Assembly: GCA_964531025.1 (NCBI GenBank)
Contig: CAZHDY010000001.1
Coordinates: 310,001 to 374,000, forward strand
Length of the DNA stretch: 64,000 bases
Origin: CALMEC01 sp964531025
Lineage (GTDB): Bacteria > Actinomycetota > Thermoleophilia > Miltoncostaeales > Miltoncostaeaceae
Direction of reading: 5' to 3'
In this document: positions 9,026 to 20,540 of the stretch, in pieces
How the letters are laid out: each line of letters begins with the position of its first letter
Position numbering within the stretch: the stretch's first letter is position 1
Position numbers and translations under genes: made by a program
Notes under the pieces: model-generated
What the model was told of the DNA's origin: nothing
The model's input: the letters and a program-made list of their open reading frames with translations, nothing else
Database searches by the model: none

Positions 9026-11245
9026 GTGTGCAGGGGCGCGAGACAGGATCGGCCGGATCTGAACACCTCGGATTCCGATCGTCTGACCTCGGAGAGAGGC
9101 GAAAGTCCTCCCGCGTCCTGCTTCGTCCGGTTGGGGCGCCTCTGCGTACGCCGCCGTCGGCTGATCGTCGTCCTCTGGCTCCTGGCATTCGTCGGGATCG
9201 GGATGTGGGCACCCAAGCTCGCGTCCACGCTGAAGCCGGGAGGCTTCGAGATCCGCGGTTCGGAGTCCGAGGCCGTTCGCGTCCTGATCGCGGAGCGGTT
9301 CTCCGACGTGGCACCGTCCGGTCTGGTGATCGTCATCCAGGCGGATGCCACCGACGGGACCGTCGCCCGCCGTGACGTCCTGCATGCCGCCACCACTCTC
9401 ACCCGGACGGCACGTGGGTTCGACGAGATCGTGCTGGACGTGGACCCGCCGATCGTCGCGCCCGACGGCCGCACCGGGATCGTGCAGATCGGGATGCGCC
9501 ACGGCATCGACCAGACCCTGCCGAAGCTCCCGCCGCTCCTCGAGGCGCTGAACGACGAACCGGTCTCCGGCGTACGCGTCGGCATCACCGGCGGAAGCGC
9601 CGTCTTCCACGATTTCGACACCGTCAACGAGACGGATCTGCGGCGGGCCGAGCTGATCCAGATCCCCCTCGTGCTCCTGGTGCTGGTACTGGTGCTCGGG
9701 TCATTGGTGTCGGCGGGCATCCCGATCGTCTCGACGGCGATGTCGCTCGCCGTCACGATGGGCATCCTCGTCGCCGCCGCGAAGACCCTCGACATGTCGA
9801 TCTACGTGCGGAACATCGTCGCGCTGGTCGGTATCGGCGTCTGTGTGGATTACGCCCTGTTCATCGTGCGCCGTTTCCGTGAGGAGCGCGACGGCGGCCG
9901 GGATCGCGACGATGCCGTCGAGATCACGATGGCGACCGCGGGCCGGGCGGTGTTCTTCAGCGGCCTCACGGTGGCGGTGGCCGTGGCAGGCCTGTTCGCG
10001 GTGAACCTCCCGATCTTCACGGCCTTTGCCATCGGCTCGATCGCCGTCGTCGTGGTGGCGGTCACCTGCGCGCTCACGTTCATCCCCGCGGTCCTCGCCA
10101 TCCTGGACCATCGCGTCGGCGCACTCCGCGTGGGACGACGCCGGCGCCGACCAGAACCGCAGAACGTCGCCGCGAGCCCCATGGCGCGATGGGCCGAGGC
10201 CGTCATGCGGCGACCCTGGACGTGCCTTCTCACCGGGACCGCCGTCCTCGTCGCCCTTGCCGCCCCGGCGCTGGTGCTGGAGTTCGGTTCGAGCGGGTCG
10301 ACATCCCTTCCGCGCGATGTGCCCTCCATCCGGGCGGCGGCGGTGATCGCCGATCTGGGCGGTGCCGGTGCCGTCGCGCCCATCCGCGTGGTGGTGGACG
10401 CGCGTGAGACGACTCCGGACGACACGTCGGTAGGCGGGGTGATCCGGCGGGCGGAGGCGGACGCCGACGTCCTCGCGACCCGTGAGCACCGGTGGAGCGA
10501 CGACGGACGGGCGGCGGTGTTCGAGGTCATGTCGCGCTACGACGAGGACGATCCGCGGTCGCACGAACTGGTGGAGCGTCTTCGTGAGGTCCTGCCCGGT
10601 CCCGGGGGGACGACGGTCCTCGTCGGCGGCGCCCCCGCACAGAACCTCGACTTCAACCGGACGGTCGGCGAGAGCCTCCCCCGGGTGATCGCGCTGATCA
10701 TGGTCCTGACGTTCCTGGTCCTGATGGTCCTCTTCCGGTCGATCCTGCTGCCGCTCAAGGCCGTCGTGATGACACTGTTGTCGGTGCTCGCGACCTACGG
10801 GGTGCTGGTGATCGTGTTCCAGTGGGGTGTCGGCGCCTCACTGCTGGGGTTCGAGAGTCTCGGCCACGTCACCGCGTGGGTGCCGCCCTTCCTGTTCTCG
10901 ATCATGTTCGGCCTCTCGATGGACTACGAGGTCTTCCTGCTCACCCGGATCCGCGAGGGGAAGGACGTGCTGGGCGACGACCGTCGCGCCGTGGCATGGG
11001 GTCTGGCGCGAAGCGGCGCCATCATCACCGCGGCGGCCGCGATCATGCTGGTGGTCTTCCTGTGCTTCCTGTCGAACCGACTGATCCCGATCAAGGAGAC
11101 GGCCCTGGGCCTGGCCGTGGCGATCTTCCTCGACGTGACGATCGTGCGACTGCTCCTGGCGCCGGCGTTCATGGTGCTGGCGGGACGGTGGAACTGGTGG
11201 CTGCCGAAGTGGCTCGACCGGCTGCTGCCGCGGGCGGTCCACTGA
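9026..11245 (+). CDS. MMPL/RND-family membrane transporter
   Basis: Large inner-membrane export protein of the MMPL type, which usually moves lipids or hydrophobic molecules using the proton gradient. 739 residues. It has two halves, each with a lone N-terminal helix (VVLWLLAFVGIGMWAP near residue 50), an extracytoplasmic loop and five or six further helices. The family signatures GIGVCVDYALFIVRRFREE (first half) and FGLSMDYEVFLLTRIREG (second half) carry the membrane Asp-Tyr pairs needed for proton transfer. The N-terminus is uncertain: the GTG at 9026 has no clear ribosome-binding site, and a start nearer RLGRLCVRRRRL is possible. Its substrate is unknown. The gene stands alone and ends 12 bases from the convergent propeller gene. 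Confidence 0.82.
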   Translation: MCRGARQDRPDLNTSDSDRLTSERGESPPASCFVRLGRLCVRRRRLIVVLWLLAFVGIGMWAPKLASTLKPGGFEIRGSESEAVRVLIAERFSDVAPSGLVIVIQADATDGTVARRDVLHAATTLTRTARGFDEIVLDVDPPIVAPDGRTGIVQIGMRHGIDQTLPKLPPLLEALNDEPVSGVRVGITGGSAVFHDFDTVNETDLRRAELIQIPLVLLVLVLVLGSLVSAGIPIVSTAMSLAVTMGILVAAAKTLDMSIYVRNIVALVGIGVCVDYALFIVRRFREERDGGRDRDDAVEITMATAGRAVFFSGLTVAVAVAGLFAVNLPIFTAFAIGSIAVVVVAVTCALTFIPAVLAILDHRVGALRVGRRRRRPEPQNVAASPMARWAEAVMRRPWTCLLTGTAVLVALAAPALVLEFGSSGSTSLPRDVPSIRAAAVIADLGGAGAVAPIRVVVDARETTPDDTSVGGVIRRAEADADVLATREHRWSDDGRAAVFEVMSRYDEDDPRSHELVERLREVLPGPGGTTVLVGGAPAQNLDFNRTVGESLPRVIALIMVLTFLVLMVLFRSILLPLKAVVMTLLSVLATYGVLVIVFQWGVGASLLGFESLGHVTAWVPPFLFSIMFGLSMDYEVFLLTRIREGKDVLGDDRRAVAWGLARSGAIITAAAAIMLVVFLCFLSNRLIPIKETALGLAVAIFLDVTIVRLLLAPAFMVLAGRWNWWLPKWLDRLLPRAVH

Positions 11246-11257
11246 CCCACCGTCGGC

Positions 11258-12289
11258 TCAGTGGCGCCGGCGGCGCACGGTGACCCCCACGCCGGCCAGA
11301 ACGACGGCCACCGCGACGCCCACGAGGATCCAGGTCCGGGTCGATCCGCCTGACGGGTCATCCTCCGAAGCCGGCGACGACGTCGGAGCCTCGGTCGTCG
11401 TGGTCGTGGTCGTCACCTCCGGCTGTCCCGCCATTGCGCGCCGGATGCCGACGGGCAGGGTGACCTGGAGGACCGCGCTTGCAGCGCCCTCACTCGAGAC
11501 AAGGATGCGGCCGTCCTGTGTGACCGCGATACCCTCACCCTGTTGCTGGGACGGGAGAGCGAACCGGCCTACCTCCTCCCACGCGGGGAAGCTGTAGACG
11601 GTCGCCGTTCCGTAGTTGCGCAGGATCACGTGTCGGCCGTCCGGGAAGAAGGCACCGTCGGTCGCGGTACGCAGGAGCCCCGATGCAACGCGCCGCATCG
11701 TGATCGGCCCCGGCCCTCCGGCGAGTGACTCGGGCGAGTACGCGATCCCTCCGAAGATCTCCTTCGACACGATGACGATCCGGCCGGTGCGCGGATGGAC
11801 CAGCAGGGTCTCGGCGTCACGCGCGCCGTCAGGATAGCGCAGCTCGATATGGGGCACCGATTCGGTACGTGTCCCACGCCCCACCGGCAGCCGAACGACA
11901 CGGACGAAGTCCCGCACGTTCCCGTTGTCGCCGATGTCCCCCACCCAGACGGTGCCGTCCCCGCCGGGGGCGAGCGCTTCGGCATCGCGCAGGGGACCCG
12001 TCCACGCGGTCTCTCCCACCGTCCGCCCGGTCGCCGGGTCGACCGCGTACACGCGCGGGGTGTAGCCCGAGTCGTTGACCGTCACCACCAGCCCGTCGAC
12101 CACCGCCAGCCCGCTCGACTCCGCGATGCGTGAGTCCTGGAAGGTGAACAGATCGCGGCTGGGTGGTGTCTGTGCCTGGGCGACTTCCGATGTCGCGGGC
12201 CCGCCCATCACGATGAACGCGAGTGCGGCGATGACCACTGCGTGGAGACCCGGCAGCGCTCGCCGCGCGGAGAGACCCCGTTCCCTCAC
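11258..12289 (-). CDS. Exported beta-propeller-like protein with C-terminal membrane anchor
   Basis: Surface protein of unknown function. 343 residues from the GTG at 12289, which is chosen because it directly precedes an export signal (arginines, then HAVVIAALAFIVMGGPA, then an Ala-rich cleavage region). The mature part holds blade-like repeats with propeller character, e.g. SSGLAVVDGLVVTVNDSG, VYAVDPATGRTV, VWVGDIGDNGN and AYSPESLAGG. A threonine run (residues about 290-300) forms a spacer before one hydrophobic helix (WILVGVAVAVVLAGVGV) and a basic RRRRH tail, so the protein is anchored at its C-terminus. There is no LPxTG sortase motif. The start has no strong ribosome-binding site and may be a little off. 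Confidence 0.7.
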   Translation of the reverse strand: MRERGLSARRALPGLHAVVIAALAFIVMGGPATSEVAQAQTPPSRDLFTFQDSRIAESSGLAVVDGLVVTVNDSGYTPRVYAVDPATGRTVGETAWTGPLRDAEALAPGGDGTVWVGDIGDNGNVRDFVRVVRLPVGRGTRTESVPHIELRYPDGARDAETLLVHPRTGRIVIVSKEIFGGIAYSPESLAGGPGPITMRRVASGLLRTATDGAFFPDGRHVILRNYGTATVYSFPAWEEVGRFALPSQQQGEGIAVTQDGRILVSSEGAASAVLQVTLPVGIRRAMAGQPEVTTTTTTTEAPTSSPASEDDPSGGSTRTWILVGVAVAVVLAGVGVTVRRRRH

Positions 12290-12399
12290 GGAGCGCCGAG
12301 GTGGGTCATGTCCGGCCGAGGCGATCGCACGGACCTGATCGTAGCCGCCATACCCGGCCGGCCGGCTGCAATGCCGGCCGGCGCGAGCACCCACGGCCG

Positions 12400-12915
12400 T
12401 TACCGGCGCGGGCCCGCCGCGATGGCCTGGTTGGCCGCCGCCATGAGATTTGTCCGCTGTGCCGCCGGGGACGTTCCGAGCGCTGCCACGATGGTGAAGG
12501 TGAAGCCCTTCTCACCCCACTGGATGGACGGTTTCGCACACGATGCCCCGCATCTCATGGGCCGGTAGAAGCCCACCCGACCGGCACGCAGAGCGACGCG
12601 CTGCCCACCCGCCGGCGCTCCGCCGCGTGCCGTGAAGGTGACGTGGGTACAGGCCCCGCCTCCGTGGCAGGCACGCGATCCGACGAGTCGGAGGGCGTAC
12701 CCCGACGCCGTGCGACCACCCTCGGTCGTCGGGATGCGAAAGGTGTCGACGAGGGTGATCGTCGACGGCAGCAGGACCGGGATGTTCGCCCGGTACAGGG
12801 ACGCGGATTGCTTGGCGAACATGGCCGCCGGGTTCACCTTCACCGCCGCCGATGCCGAACCGGCGATGCCCAGGCCGACGGCGACACCACATGCGATCGC
12901 TGTCACTCGCTTCAT
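12400..12915 (-). CDS. Secreted protein of unknown function
   Basis: Not recognised. 171 residues, starting at an ATG with GAGGAG eight bases upstream. A signal peptide is clear: MKRV, a hydrophobic core, then GIAGSASA-A as the likely cleavage site. The mature domain of about 150 residues has four cysteines (ACHGGGAC and RCGASC), which fits two disulfides outside the cell. The C-terminal part ends in an Ala-rich helix. Neighbouring genes on the same strand are uvrA upstream and the anchored propeller downstream; the 110-base gap to the propeller gene leaves cotranscription open. Confidence 0.7.
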   Translation of the reverse strand: MKRVTAIACGVAVGLGIAGSASAAVKVNPAAMFAKQSASLYRANIPVLLPSTITLVDTFRIPTTEGGRTASGYALRLVGSRACHGGGACTHVTFTARGGAPAGGQRVALRAGRVGFYRPMRCGASCAKPSIQWGEKGFTFTIVAALGTSPAAQRTNLMAAANQAIAAGPRR

Positions 12916-13090
12916 TGTGTTGCTCCTCACGGGACTCCGGAACCGCTCAGATTCCGGACACGTTGTCGGCACTCCCGGTGCCGTGATGCGAGTACCCTCC
13001 CCGCGCGACGCGACCAGGTCAAGTCGGCCGGCCGATCATTTGCCGGGCCTTTCCCGAGGACCACGAGCACCGTCACAACGACACGACGAC

Positions 13091-16012
<2,922 letters not shown>

Positions 16013-16184
16013 CTGTTTGGTCCGACCGGTGCCCACCGGTTCGGCGGCAGCGCCCCGTGATGACGGCAACCACGGCCCGGGCGCCACCATCGCTCACAGC
16101 AACTCCACAGTCCGCTCACACCTGGGGCCGAAGCGGGCGGGACAGGATGGGCTCACGCGCTACACCACGACCTGTGAGGGCCCC

Positions 16185-16967
16185 ATGAGCATCCCCCCTG
16201 TCCCGGACATCCACGACCACGACGACGACCATGACCTCGGCCTCGCATCGGACCTCCAGACGCTGAGCCGCCGGCGACTTCTGGGCATCCTCGGCCTGGG
16301 TGGGCTTGCGGTGGCGGCTGCGCCCGCAGCCGCGGCCGCCCGGGCGCTCGTGCCGTCCGAGACCGCCGGCCCCTACCCCGCCGACGGCTCCAATGGCGTC
16401 GACGTCCTGGACGACACCGGCATCGTGCGTCGCGACATCCGCCGCAGTTTCGGTACCGCATCGGGTGTCGCCGCCGGCGTGCCGCTCCTTGTAAACCTGG
16501 TCCTTGTGGACACCGCGGGCAAACCCCTGTCGGGGCGCGCCGTGTACCTGTGGCAGGCCGATGCTCTGGGCCGGTACTCCATGTACTCCACCGCTATCCG
16601 CAAGCAGAACTACCTGCGCGGCGTGCAGGCCTCCAACGCCAACGGACGCGTGCAGTTCCTGACGATCTACCCGGGCTGCTATTCGGGCCGTTGGCCGCAC
16701 ATCCACTTCGAGGTGTACCGATCAGTCGCCGCGGCCACCAACGACGGGCCCATCGTCCGCACGTCACAGTTGGCGCTGCCGAAGGCCATGAGCCAGAAGG
16801 TCTACGCGCGGTCGGCCTACACCGGAAGCGCGGCCAACTTGGCCCGCATCTCGCTGGCGTCCGACAACGTCTTCGGCAACGACAGCGCCGCCCGTCAGAT
16901 GGCGACCGTGACCGGCACCATTGCCACGCGGCTGGTTGCCACGCTGACGATCGCCGTGCCGAAGTAG
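16185..16967 (+). CDS. Tat-exported intradiol ring-cleavage dioxygenase family protein
   Basis: Non-haem Fe(III) enzyme of the protocatechuate/catechol dioxygenase family, predicted to act outside the cytoplasm. 260 residues. A twin-arginine signal SRRRLL followed by a hydrophobic, Ala-rich stretch covers residues 28-52, preceded by a His/Asp-rich segment (HDHDDDHD). The mature domain opens with SETAGPYPADG and keeps the four iron ligands expected for the family: Tyr131 (ALGRYS), Tyr166 (PGCYSGR), His172 and His174 (WPHIHFEVY). GTGAGGG at 16174-16180 is the probable ribosome-binding site. The substrate is not predictable; exported relatives are often annotated only at family level. uvrA is divergent; two hairpins follow the gene. 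Confidence 0.82.
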   Translation: MSIPPVPDIHDHDDDHDLGLASDLQTLSRRRLLGILGLGGLAVAAAPAAAAARALVPSETAGPYPADGSNGVDVLDDTGIVRRDIRRSFGTASGVAAGVPLLVNLVLVDTAGKPLSGRAVYLWQADALGRYSMYSTAIRKQNYLRGVQASNANGRVQFLTIYPGCYSGRWPHIHFEVYRSVAAATNDGPIVRTSQLALPKAMSQKVYARSAYTGSAANLARISLASDNVFGNDSAARQMATVTGTIATRLVATLTIAVPK

Positions 16968-16976
16968 GCGGGTATG

Positions 16977-17007
16977 GCCCAGGGCGACCGACGGGGCCGT
17001 CCTGGGC
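16977..17007 (+). terminator. Hairpin after the dioxygenase gene
   Basis: Stem 16977-16986 with 16998-17007 (GCCCAGG/CCTGGGC core, 10 bp including one wobble), ten bases after the stop codon. No T-run. Confidence 0.6.
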
Positions 17008-17060
17008 GCCACGTCACCACCGGTCGGGCGCGCGAACGAGGAGCGTCCGACCCCCCGATC

Positions 17061-17089
17061 GGTCGGCCCTGTTCATCGGAGGGCCGACC
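17061..17089. terminator. Second hairpin in the 16968-17264 intergenic region
   Basis: Perfect 10-bp inverted repeat, GGTCGGCCCT (17061-17070) with AGGGCCGACC (17080-17089), 9-base loop. It may back up the preceding terminator or insulate the downstream signalling operon. Confidence 0.5.
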
Positions 17090-17185
17090 CATGCGTGCGC
17101 CCGATTGCCCTGGCCCCAAGGCGCTTCGGACCCGGTTGTCACGACTCCCCGGTACGGTCACGAGCGACGCCGTCGTCGTCCCTGC

Positions 17186-17207
17186 GGATCACTCCCGAGA
17201 GTGATCC
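17186..17207. promoter_or_regulatory. Operator-like palindrome before the DUF4097-kinase-regulator operon
   Basis: GGATCACTC-CCGA-GAGTGATCC, perfect 9-bp arms, followed by GGGTTG. It lies 58-79 bases before the ATG at 17265 and about 43-64 before a possible -10 TACGCT at 17250-17255, a good position for an activator. A closely related element (TCACTC-N4-GAGTGA then CCCGGGTTG) precedes the MMPL gene at 20541. The NarL-type regulator encoded between them is the obvious candidate to bind both. Confidence 0.6.
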
Positions 17208-17264
17208 GGGTTGCCTCCCCCGGGCGACGACGACACCGGCGCCGGCATCTACGCTCACATCGTG

Positions 17265-18113
17265 ATGAATCAAGCCCCCTCAACGACAAACGCGCCCCTC
17301 ATACGTGGAGTCATCGTCGCCGGCCTCATACTCCTGACGGCCGGCGGTCTCCTCGCCATGAACTTCGCGGCGCCCGAGAACACCGCCCGGCGGGAGAGGA
17401 CGTTCACCTCGGTCGGCAACGTCCGTGTCTCCGGTGACGCGAACATCCGCGTCGAGACCTGGGACCGCGCCGACACCTCCGTCTCACTCGACGCCAAGTG
17501 GTACGGCCAGCGCAGCGGTCCCAAAGCCGTCCAGGACGGCGACACGCTGAAGGTCCGCGCCTGCGACGGCTCGTTCTGGCACGGTTTCTACTGGCATGCG
17601 TACTGCGACGCGGAGTTCGTGATCCGGGTCCCGAAGGACATATCGCTCACGACCCATGGTGACAGCGGACGGGCGACCATTTCCGGCACGTACGCGGCGC
17701 TCGAGGCGCGAACCGACAGCGGCCGCATCGAGGCCACCGACGTCACCGCCCCCCGCCTGCAGCTGCGCGCGGACTCCGGTTCCGTCGCGTTCACAGGGTC
17801 GGCGCCGACCGCCGAGCTTCGCACCGACAGCGGATCCATCCGCGTCGATGCCGAGACCACGGACCTGACCACCCGGGCCGACTCCGGGTCCATCACCGCC
17901 GACATCCGCAGCACGCCGAACCGCGTGAAGGCGAACGCCGATTCGGGGTCGATCACCGTGCGCGTCCCGGTCACCGGGTACCGCATCACCACGTCCTCGG
18001 ACTCCGGACGTCAGAACATCGATCAGCGGCTGCACAGCGGCACGTCCGAGCGGACGATCGACGTGTCCACGGATTCGGGCTCCATCACCATCGAAGGAAC
18101 GGAGGCGCCATGA
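17265..18113 (+). CDS. DUF4097-type beta-helix protein with N-terminal membrane anchor
   Basis: Envelope protein of the DUF4097 (putative adhesin/auto-chaperone beta-solenoid) type; its role is unknown, but such proteins often neighbour two-component systems. 282 residues. One membrane helix near residues 12-32 (GVIVAGLILLTAGGLLAMNF), then an extracytoplasmic domain in which DSG recurs roughly every 20 residues (ARTDSGRIEA, LRADSGSVAF, LRTDSGSIRV, TRADSGSITA, ANADSGSITV, SSDSGRQNI, STDSGSITIE), the pattern of a beta-solenoid. TACGCT at 17250-17255 lies nine bases before the ATG, so the mRNA may be leaderless. The stop overlaps the kinase start (ATGA). It may sense the envelope for the kinase. 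Confidence 0.78.
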   Translation: MNQAPSTTNAPLIRGVIVAGLILLTAGGLLAMNFAAPENTARRERTFTSVGNVRVSGDANIRVETWDRADTSVSLDAKWYGQRSGPKAVQDGDTLKVRACDGSFWHGFYWHAYCDAEFVIRVPKDISLTTHGDSGRATISGTYAALEARTDSGRIEATDVTAPRLQLRADSGSVAFTGSAPTAELRTDSGSIRVDAETTDLTTRADSGSITADIRSTPNRVKANADSGSITVRVPVTGYRITTSSDSGRQNIDQRLHSGTSERTIDVSTDSGSITIEGTEAP

Positions 18114-19342
18114 CCGTCGTCCTGAACGAGTTCTTCGGTCGCTTCGCGCACACCGCGATGTGGCGGCGGCTGGCGTACCTGGCGCTCTCGCTCCCCATCG
18201 GCATCGCGACCTTCGTCGTCGCGATCACGCTGATCAGCGTGGGCGGCGGCACCGCGATCGTCTGGGTCGGTCTTCCGATCCTCGTCCTCACCATGGTGCA
18301 GGCCCGCTGGTGGGCCGGCGTCGACCGCCGGCTGATCCGCTCGCTGCTCGGTGTCGAGATCCCCGCTCCGGAGCCGCTCGAGCTGCAGGGGTCCTTCTGG
18401 AACAAGATCGGCCAGCAGCTCTCCAGCAAGAGCAACTGGAAGGCGTGGGCCTGGCAGCTGGTCCGCCTGCCCCTCGGGTGCATCGGCGTCATCCCGCTGT
18501 ACCTCGCCTACTACGGCGCGCTCAACCTCGTCGCGCCCGGCTTCGGCCCCATCTCCGGTGGGCCGGGGTGGGCGGAGGCGCTGACCGTCATCGGCGGGGT
18601 CGCGATGGTGCTCCTCGTCCCGCACGCTGCGGACGGCCTGGCCGCGCTGCACGTGAAGACCGCGCGGGCGCTCCTCGGCCCCAACGTATCCGAGGAGCTG
18701 AAGCGCGAGCGCGCCCGCACCGCGTCGGCCGAGGCACGCACGGACCTCGCCCGTGAACTTCACGACTCGGTGGGCCACTCGGTGACGGCCGCGCTCCTTC
18801 AGGCGAGCGCCGCCCGTCGCAGCTTCGACACGGATCCCGAGTTCGCACGGCGTGCCCTCGAGGCCATCGAGGATCAGGGCCGTGAGGCACTGGAGGAGCT
18901 CGATCGCGTGCTGGCTCTCATCCGTGAGGAGGGCGACGACGCCGCAGGTGGAGGGGCGACACTGGCTCAGCTGGACGCCCTCGCCCGGCGCGTGCGCACC
19001 ACCGGCCAGCCGGTGACGGTGCGAGTGATCGGCGATCTGGACAGCCTCTCGGACGATGTCAGCCGCGCCGGTTACCGCGTGGTCCAGGAGGCGCTCACGA
19101 ACGCCATGCGCCACGCCACAGGAGCTCCCACGCATGTCAAGATCGACGTCACGGATACCGAGGCCACCATCGTGGTGAGCAACGTGGGCGGAACCGCCAC
19201 GGTCAGTAGACCGGGACGCCGCCGTGGCCTGGCGGGCATCGAGGAGCGTGTGCGTGAGGTGGGAGGCGAGTTGAACGCGGGACCCCTTCAGAACGGCTTC
19301 GCCGTACAGGCCACCCTCCCCGTCGAGCGGAAGAACGCATGA
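18110..19342 (+). CDS. NarL-type sensor histidine kinase with membrane sensor domain
   Basis: Membrane histidine kinase that phosphorylates the adjacent response regulator. 410 residues. The first 190 residues form a membrane sensor region with helices near 20-45, 48-65, 118-142 and 155-175. The HisKA_3 dimerisation box is ARELHDSVGHSVTA with His218 as phosphoacceptor; the HATPase domain has EALTNAMRHA (N box) and GRRRGLAGIEERV (G box). The start overlaps the DUF4097 stop and the end overlaps the regulator start, both ATGA, so all three are translated as a unit. The stimulus is unknown; envelope state is suggested by the upstream partner and the downstream MMPL transporter. Confidence 0.9.
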   Translation: MTVVLNEFFGRFAHTAMWRRLAYLALSLPIGIATFVVAITLISVGGGTAIVWVGLPILVLTMVQARWWAGVDRRLIRSLLGVEIPAPEPLELQGSFWNKIGQQLSSKSNWKAWAWQLVRLPLGCIGVIPLYLAYYGALNLVAPGFGPISGGPGWAEALTVIGGVAMVLLVPHAADGLAALHVKTARALLGPNVSEELKRERARTASAEARTDLARELHDSVGHSVTAALLQASAARRSFDTDPEFARRALEAIEDQGREALEELDRVLALIREEGDDAAGGGATLAQLDALARRVRTTGQPVTVRVIGDLDSLSDDVSRAGYRVVQEALTNAMRHATGAPTHVKIDVTDTEATIVVSNVGGTATVSRPGRRRGLAGIEERVREVGGELNAGPLQNGFAVQATLPVERKNA

Positions 19343-20019
19343 CCGAGCGTCCCGTCACCACGGTACTCATCGTGGACGACGACGCGCTGGTCCGCGGCGG
19401 CCTGCGCACCATCCTGTCGCTGGAGGACGACCTCGACGTCGTGGGCGAGGCCGCGGACGGTGCGCAGGCCGTCACCGCCGTCGCCGAGCTCGATCCTGAT
19501 GTCGTCCTCATGGACGTCCGTATGCCGGGGACCGACGGAATCGCTGCCACGGCACAGATCGTGGACGCCGGTTCGCGCTCCCGCGTTCTCGTCGTCACGA
19601 CATTCGAGAACGACGACTACGTCTTCGACGCCCTCCGCGCCGGTGCCAGCGGCTTCGTCCTGAAGCGCGTGAAGCCCGAGGAGCTGATCCAGGCGATCCG
19701 CATCGTCGCCGACGGCGAATCCCTCGTCTTCCCCGAGCTCACCCGCCGCCTCGTCGAGGTCAACACGCAGGCGAACGCCGGGAACGAGGAGCGTCGTCGC
19801 CTGGTCGACGAGCTCACCGACCGCGAGCGCGAGATCCTCACCCACCTGGTGCGCGGCCGGTCGAACGCCGAGATCGCCGCCGAGCTCGTCGTCGCCCTCC
19901 ACACCGTGAAGACCCACGTGGCACACGTACTGTCCAAGCTTGGTGCGCGTGACCGGACCCAGGCCGTGATCATCGCCTACGAGTCGGGCTTCATCCGCCC
20001 GGGCGAGGCGGAGGAGTAG
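19339..20019 (+). CDS. NarL/FixJ-type response regulator
   Basis: DNA-binding transcription factor activated by the preceding kinase. 226 residues. Receiver domain with acidic pocket (VDDDALVR), phosphoacceptor Asp59 (VVLMDVRMPG) and switch Lys in FVLKRVKPEE; LuxR-type helix-turn-helix at the C-terminus (LTDREREILTHLVRGRSNAEIA and TVKTHVAHVLSKLGARDR). ATGA overlap with the kinase gene. Likely targets, inferred from a shared palindrome, are its own operon promoter (17186-17207) and the MMPL gene downstream (20417-20432). Confidence 0.92.
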   Translation: MTERPVTTVLIVDDDALVRGGLRTILSLEDDLDVVGEAADGAQAVTAVAELDPDVVLMDVRMPGTDGIAATAQIVDAGSRSRVLVVTTFENDDYVFDALRAGASGFVLKRVKPEELIQAIRIVADGESLVFPELTRRLVEVNTQANAGNEERRRLVDELTDREREILTHLVRGRSNAEIAAELVVALHTVKTHVAHVLSKLGARDRTQAVIIAYESGFIRPGEAEE

Positions 20020-20059
20020 ACCTCTCAGCCATCGAACGGCGGGCTGAGTCCGCGCGATC

Positions 20060-20430
20060 GAGCTCCCGGCCGGCACCTGCGAGAGGGCCTGGATCAGTGT
20101 TGGCGATTCGGCATCCTGCAGACGCTCGATGACCGCGTTTCCGTACGCCGCTGCGGTGGTATCGGTCTCGCGGTCGAGGTGTTCGTCGACGAGCCACTCC
20201 GATACGGGCTCCGTAAGATTGACGCGGCATTCGCGGCTCTGGCCGAGCACCTCGCGGAGTGCGACGGCTGGGCGACACCGCACTGGGCCAGCGATCAGGT
20301 CGGCGACACCGAAACCTCGACCGGCACCGGAAGCACGTGACACCGGCCGAGCAGATGTTCGGCTACGCGTTCAGCCCTGACAACAGTCCTCTCCTCACCC
20401 CTCCGGCACGCGTCCCTCACTCTCGCGAGT
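20060..20430 (+). pseudogene. Possible degraded coding remnant
   Basis: The 521 bases between the response regulator and the MMPL gene hold no intact gene. The stretch to about 20340 reads without stop in two frames and has coding-like third-position GC. The + frame ends ...AALAEHLAECDGWATPHWASD before a stop at 20338-20340, resembling the C-terminus of small uncharacterised actinobacterial proteins; a shifted frame then continues AEQMFGYAFSPDNSP to a stop near 20430. No start codon with a ribosome-binding site is seen. This may be a truncated, frameshifted gene or chance. Confidence 0.25.
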
Positions 20431-20469
20431 GACCCCGGGTTGGCCCGCCCGAGTGACCGCGGTTGACCC
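20417..20469. promoter_or_regulatory. Operator-like element before the second MMPL gene
   Basis: TCACTC-TCGC-GAGTGA (20417-20432) followed by CCCCGGGTTGGCC, then a second half-like copy GAGTGACCGCGGTTGACCC at 20451-20469. The block GAGTGA-YC-CGGGTTG is shared with the palindrome at 17186-17207 before the signalling operon. It is located 72-124 bases before the ATG at 20541. Probable binding region for the response regulator at 19339. Confidence 0.6.
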
Positions 20470-20540
20470 ACCCGACCGACGCGACGACCCCACCCTCCGA
20501 CCGATGCTTGCGACGTTGAATGAACGTCTGGAGGTTGGAC

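Noticed and set aside
11258..12289. Sortase-anchored surface protein
   Set aside because: The C-terminus has a helix and a basic tail like sortase substrates, but no LPxTG or related motif precedes the helix, so a plain membrane anchor is called.
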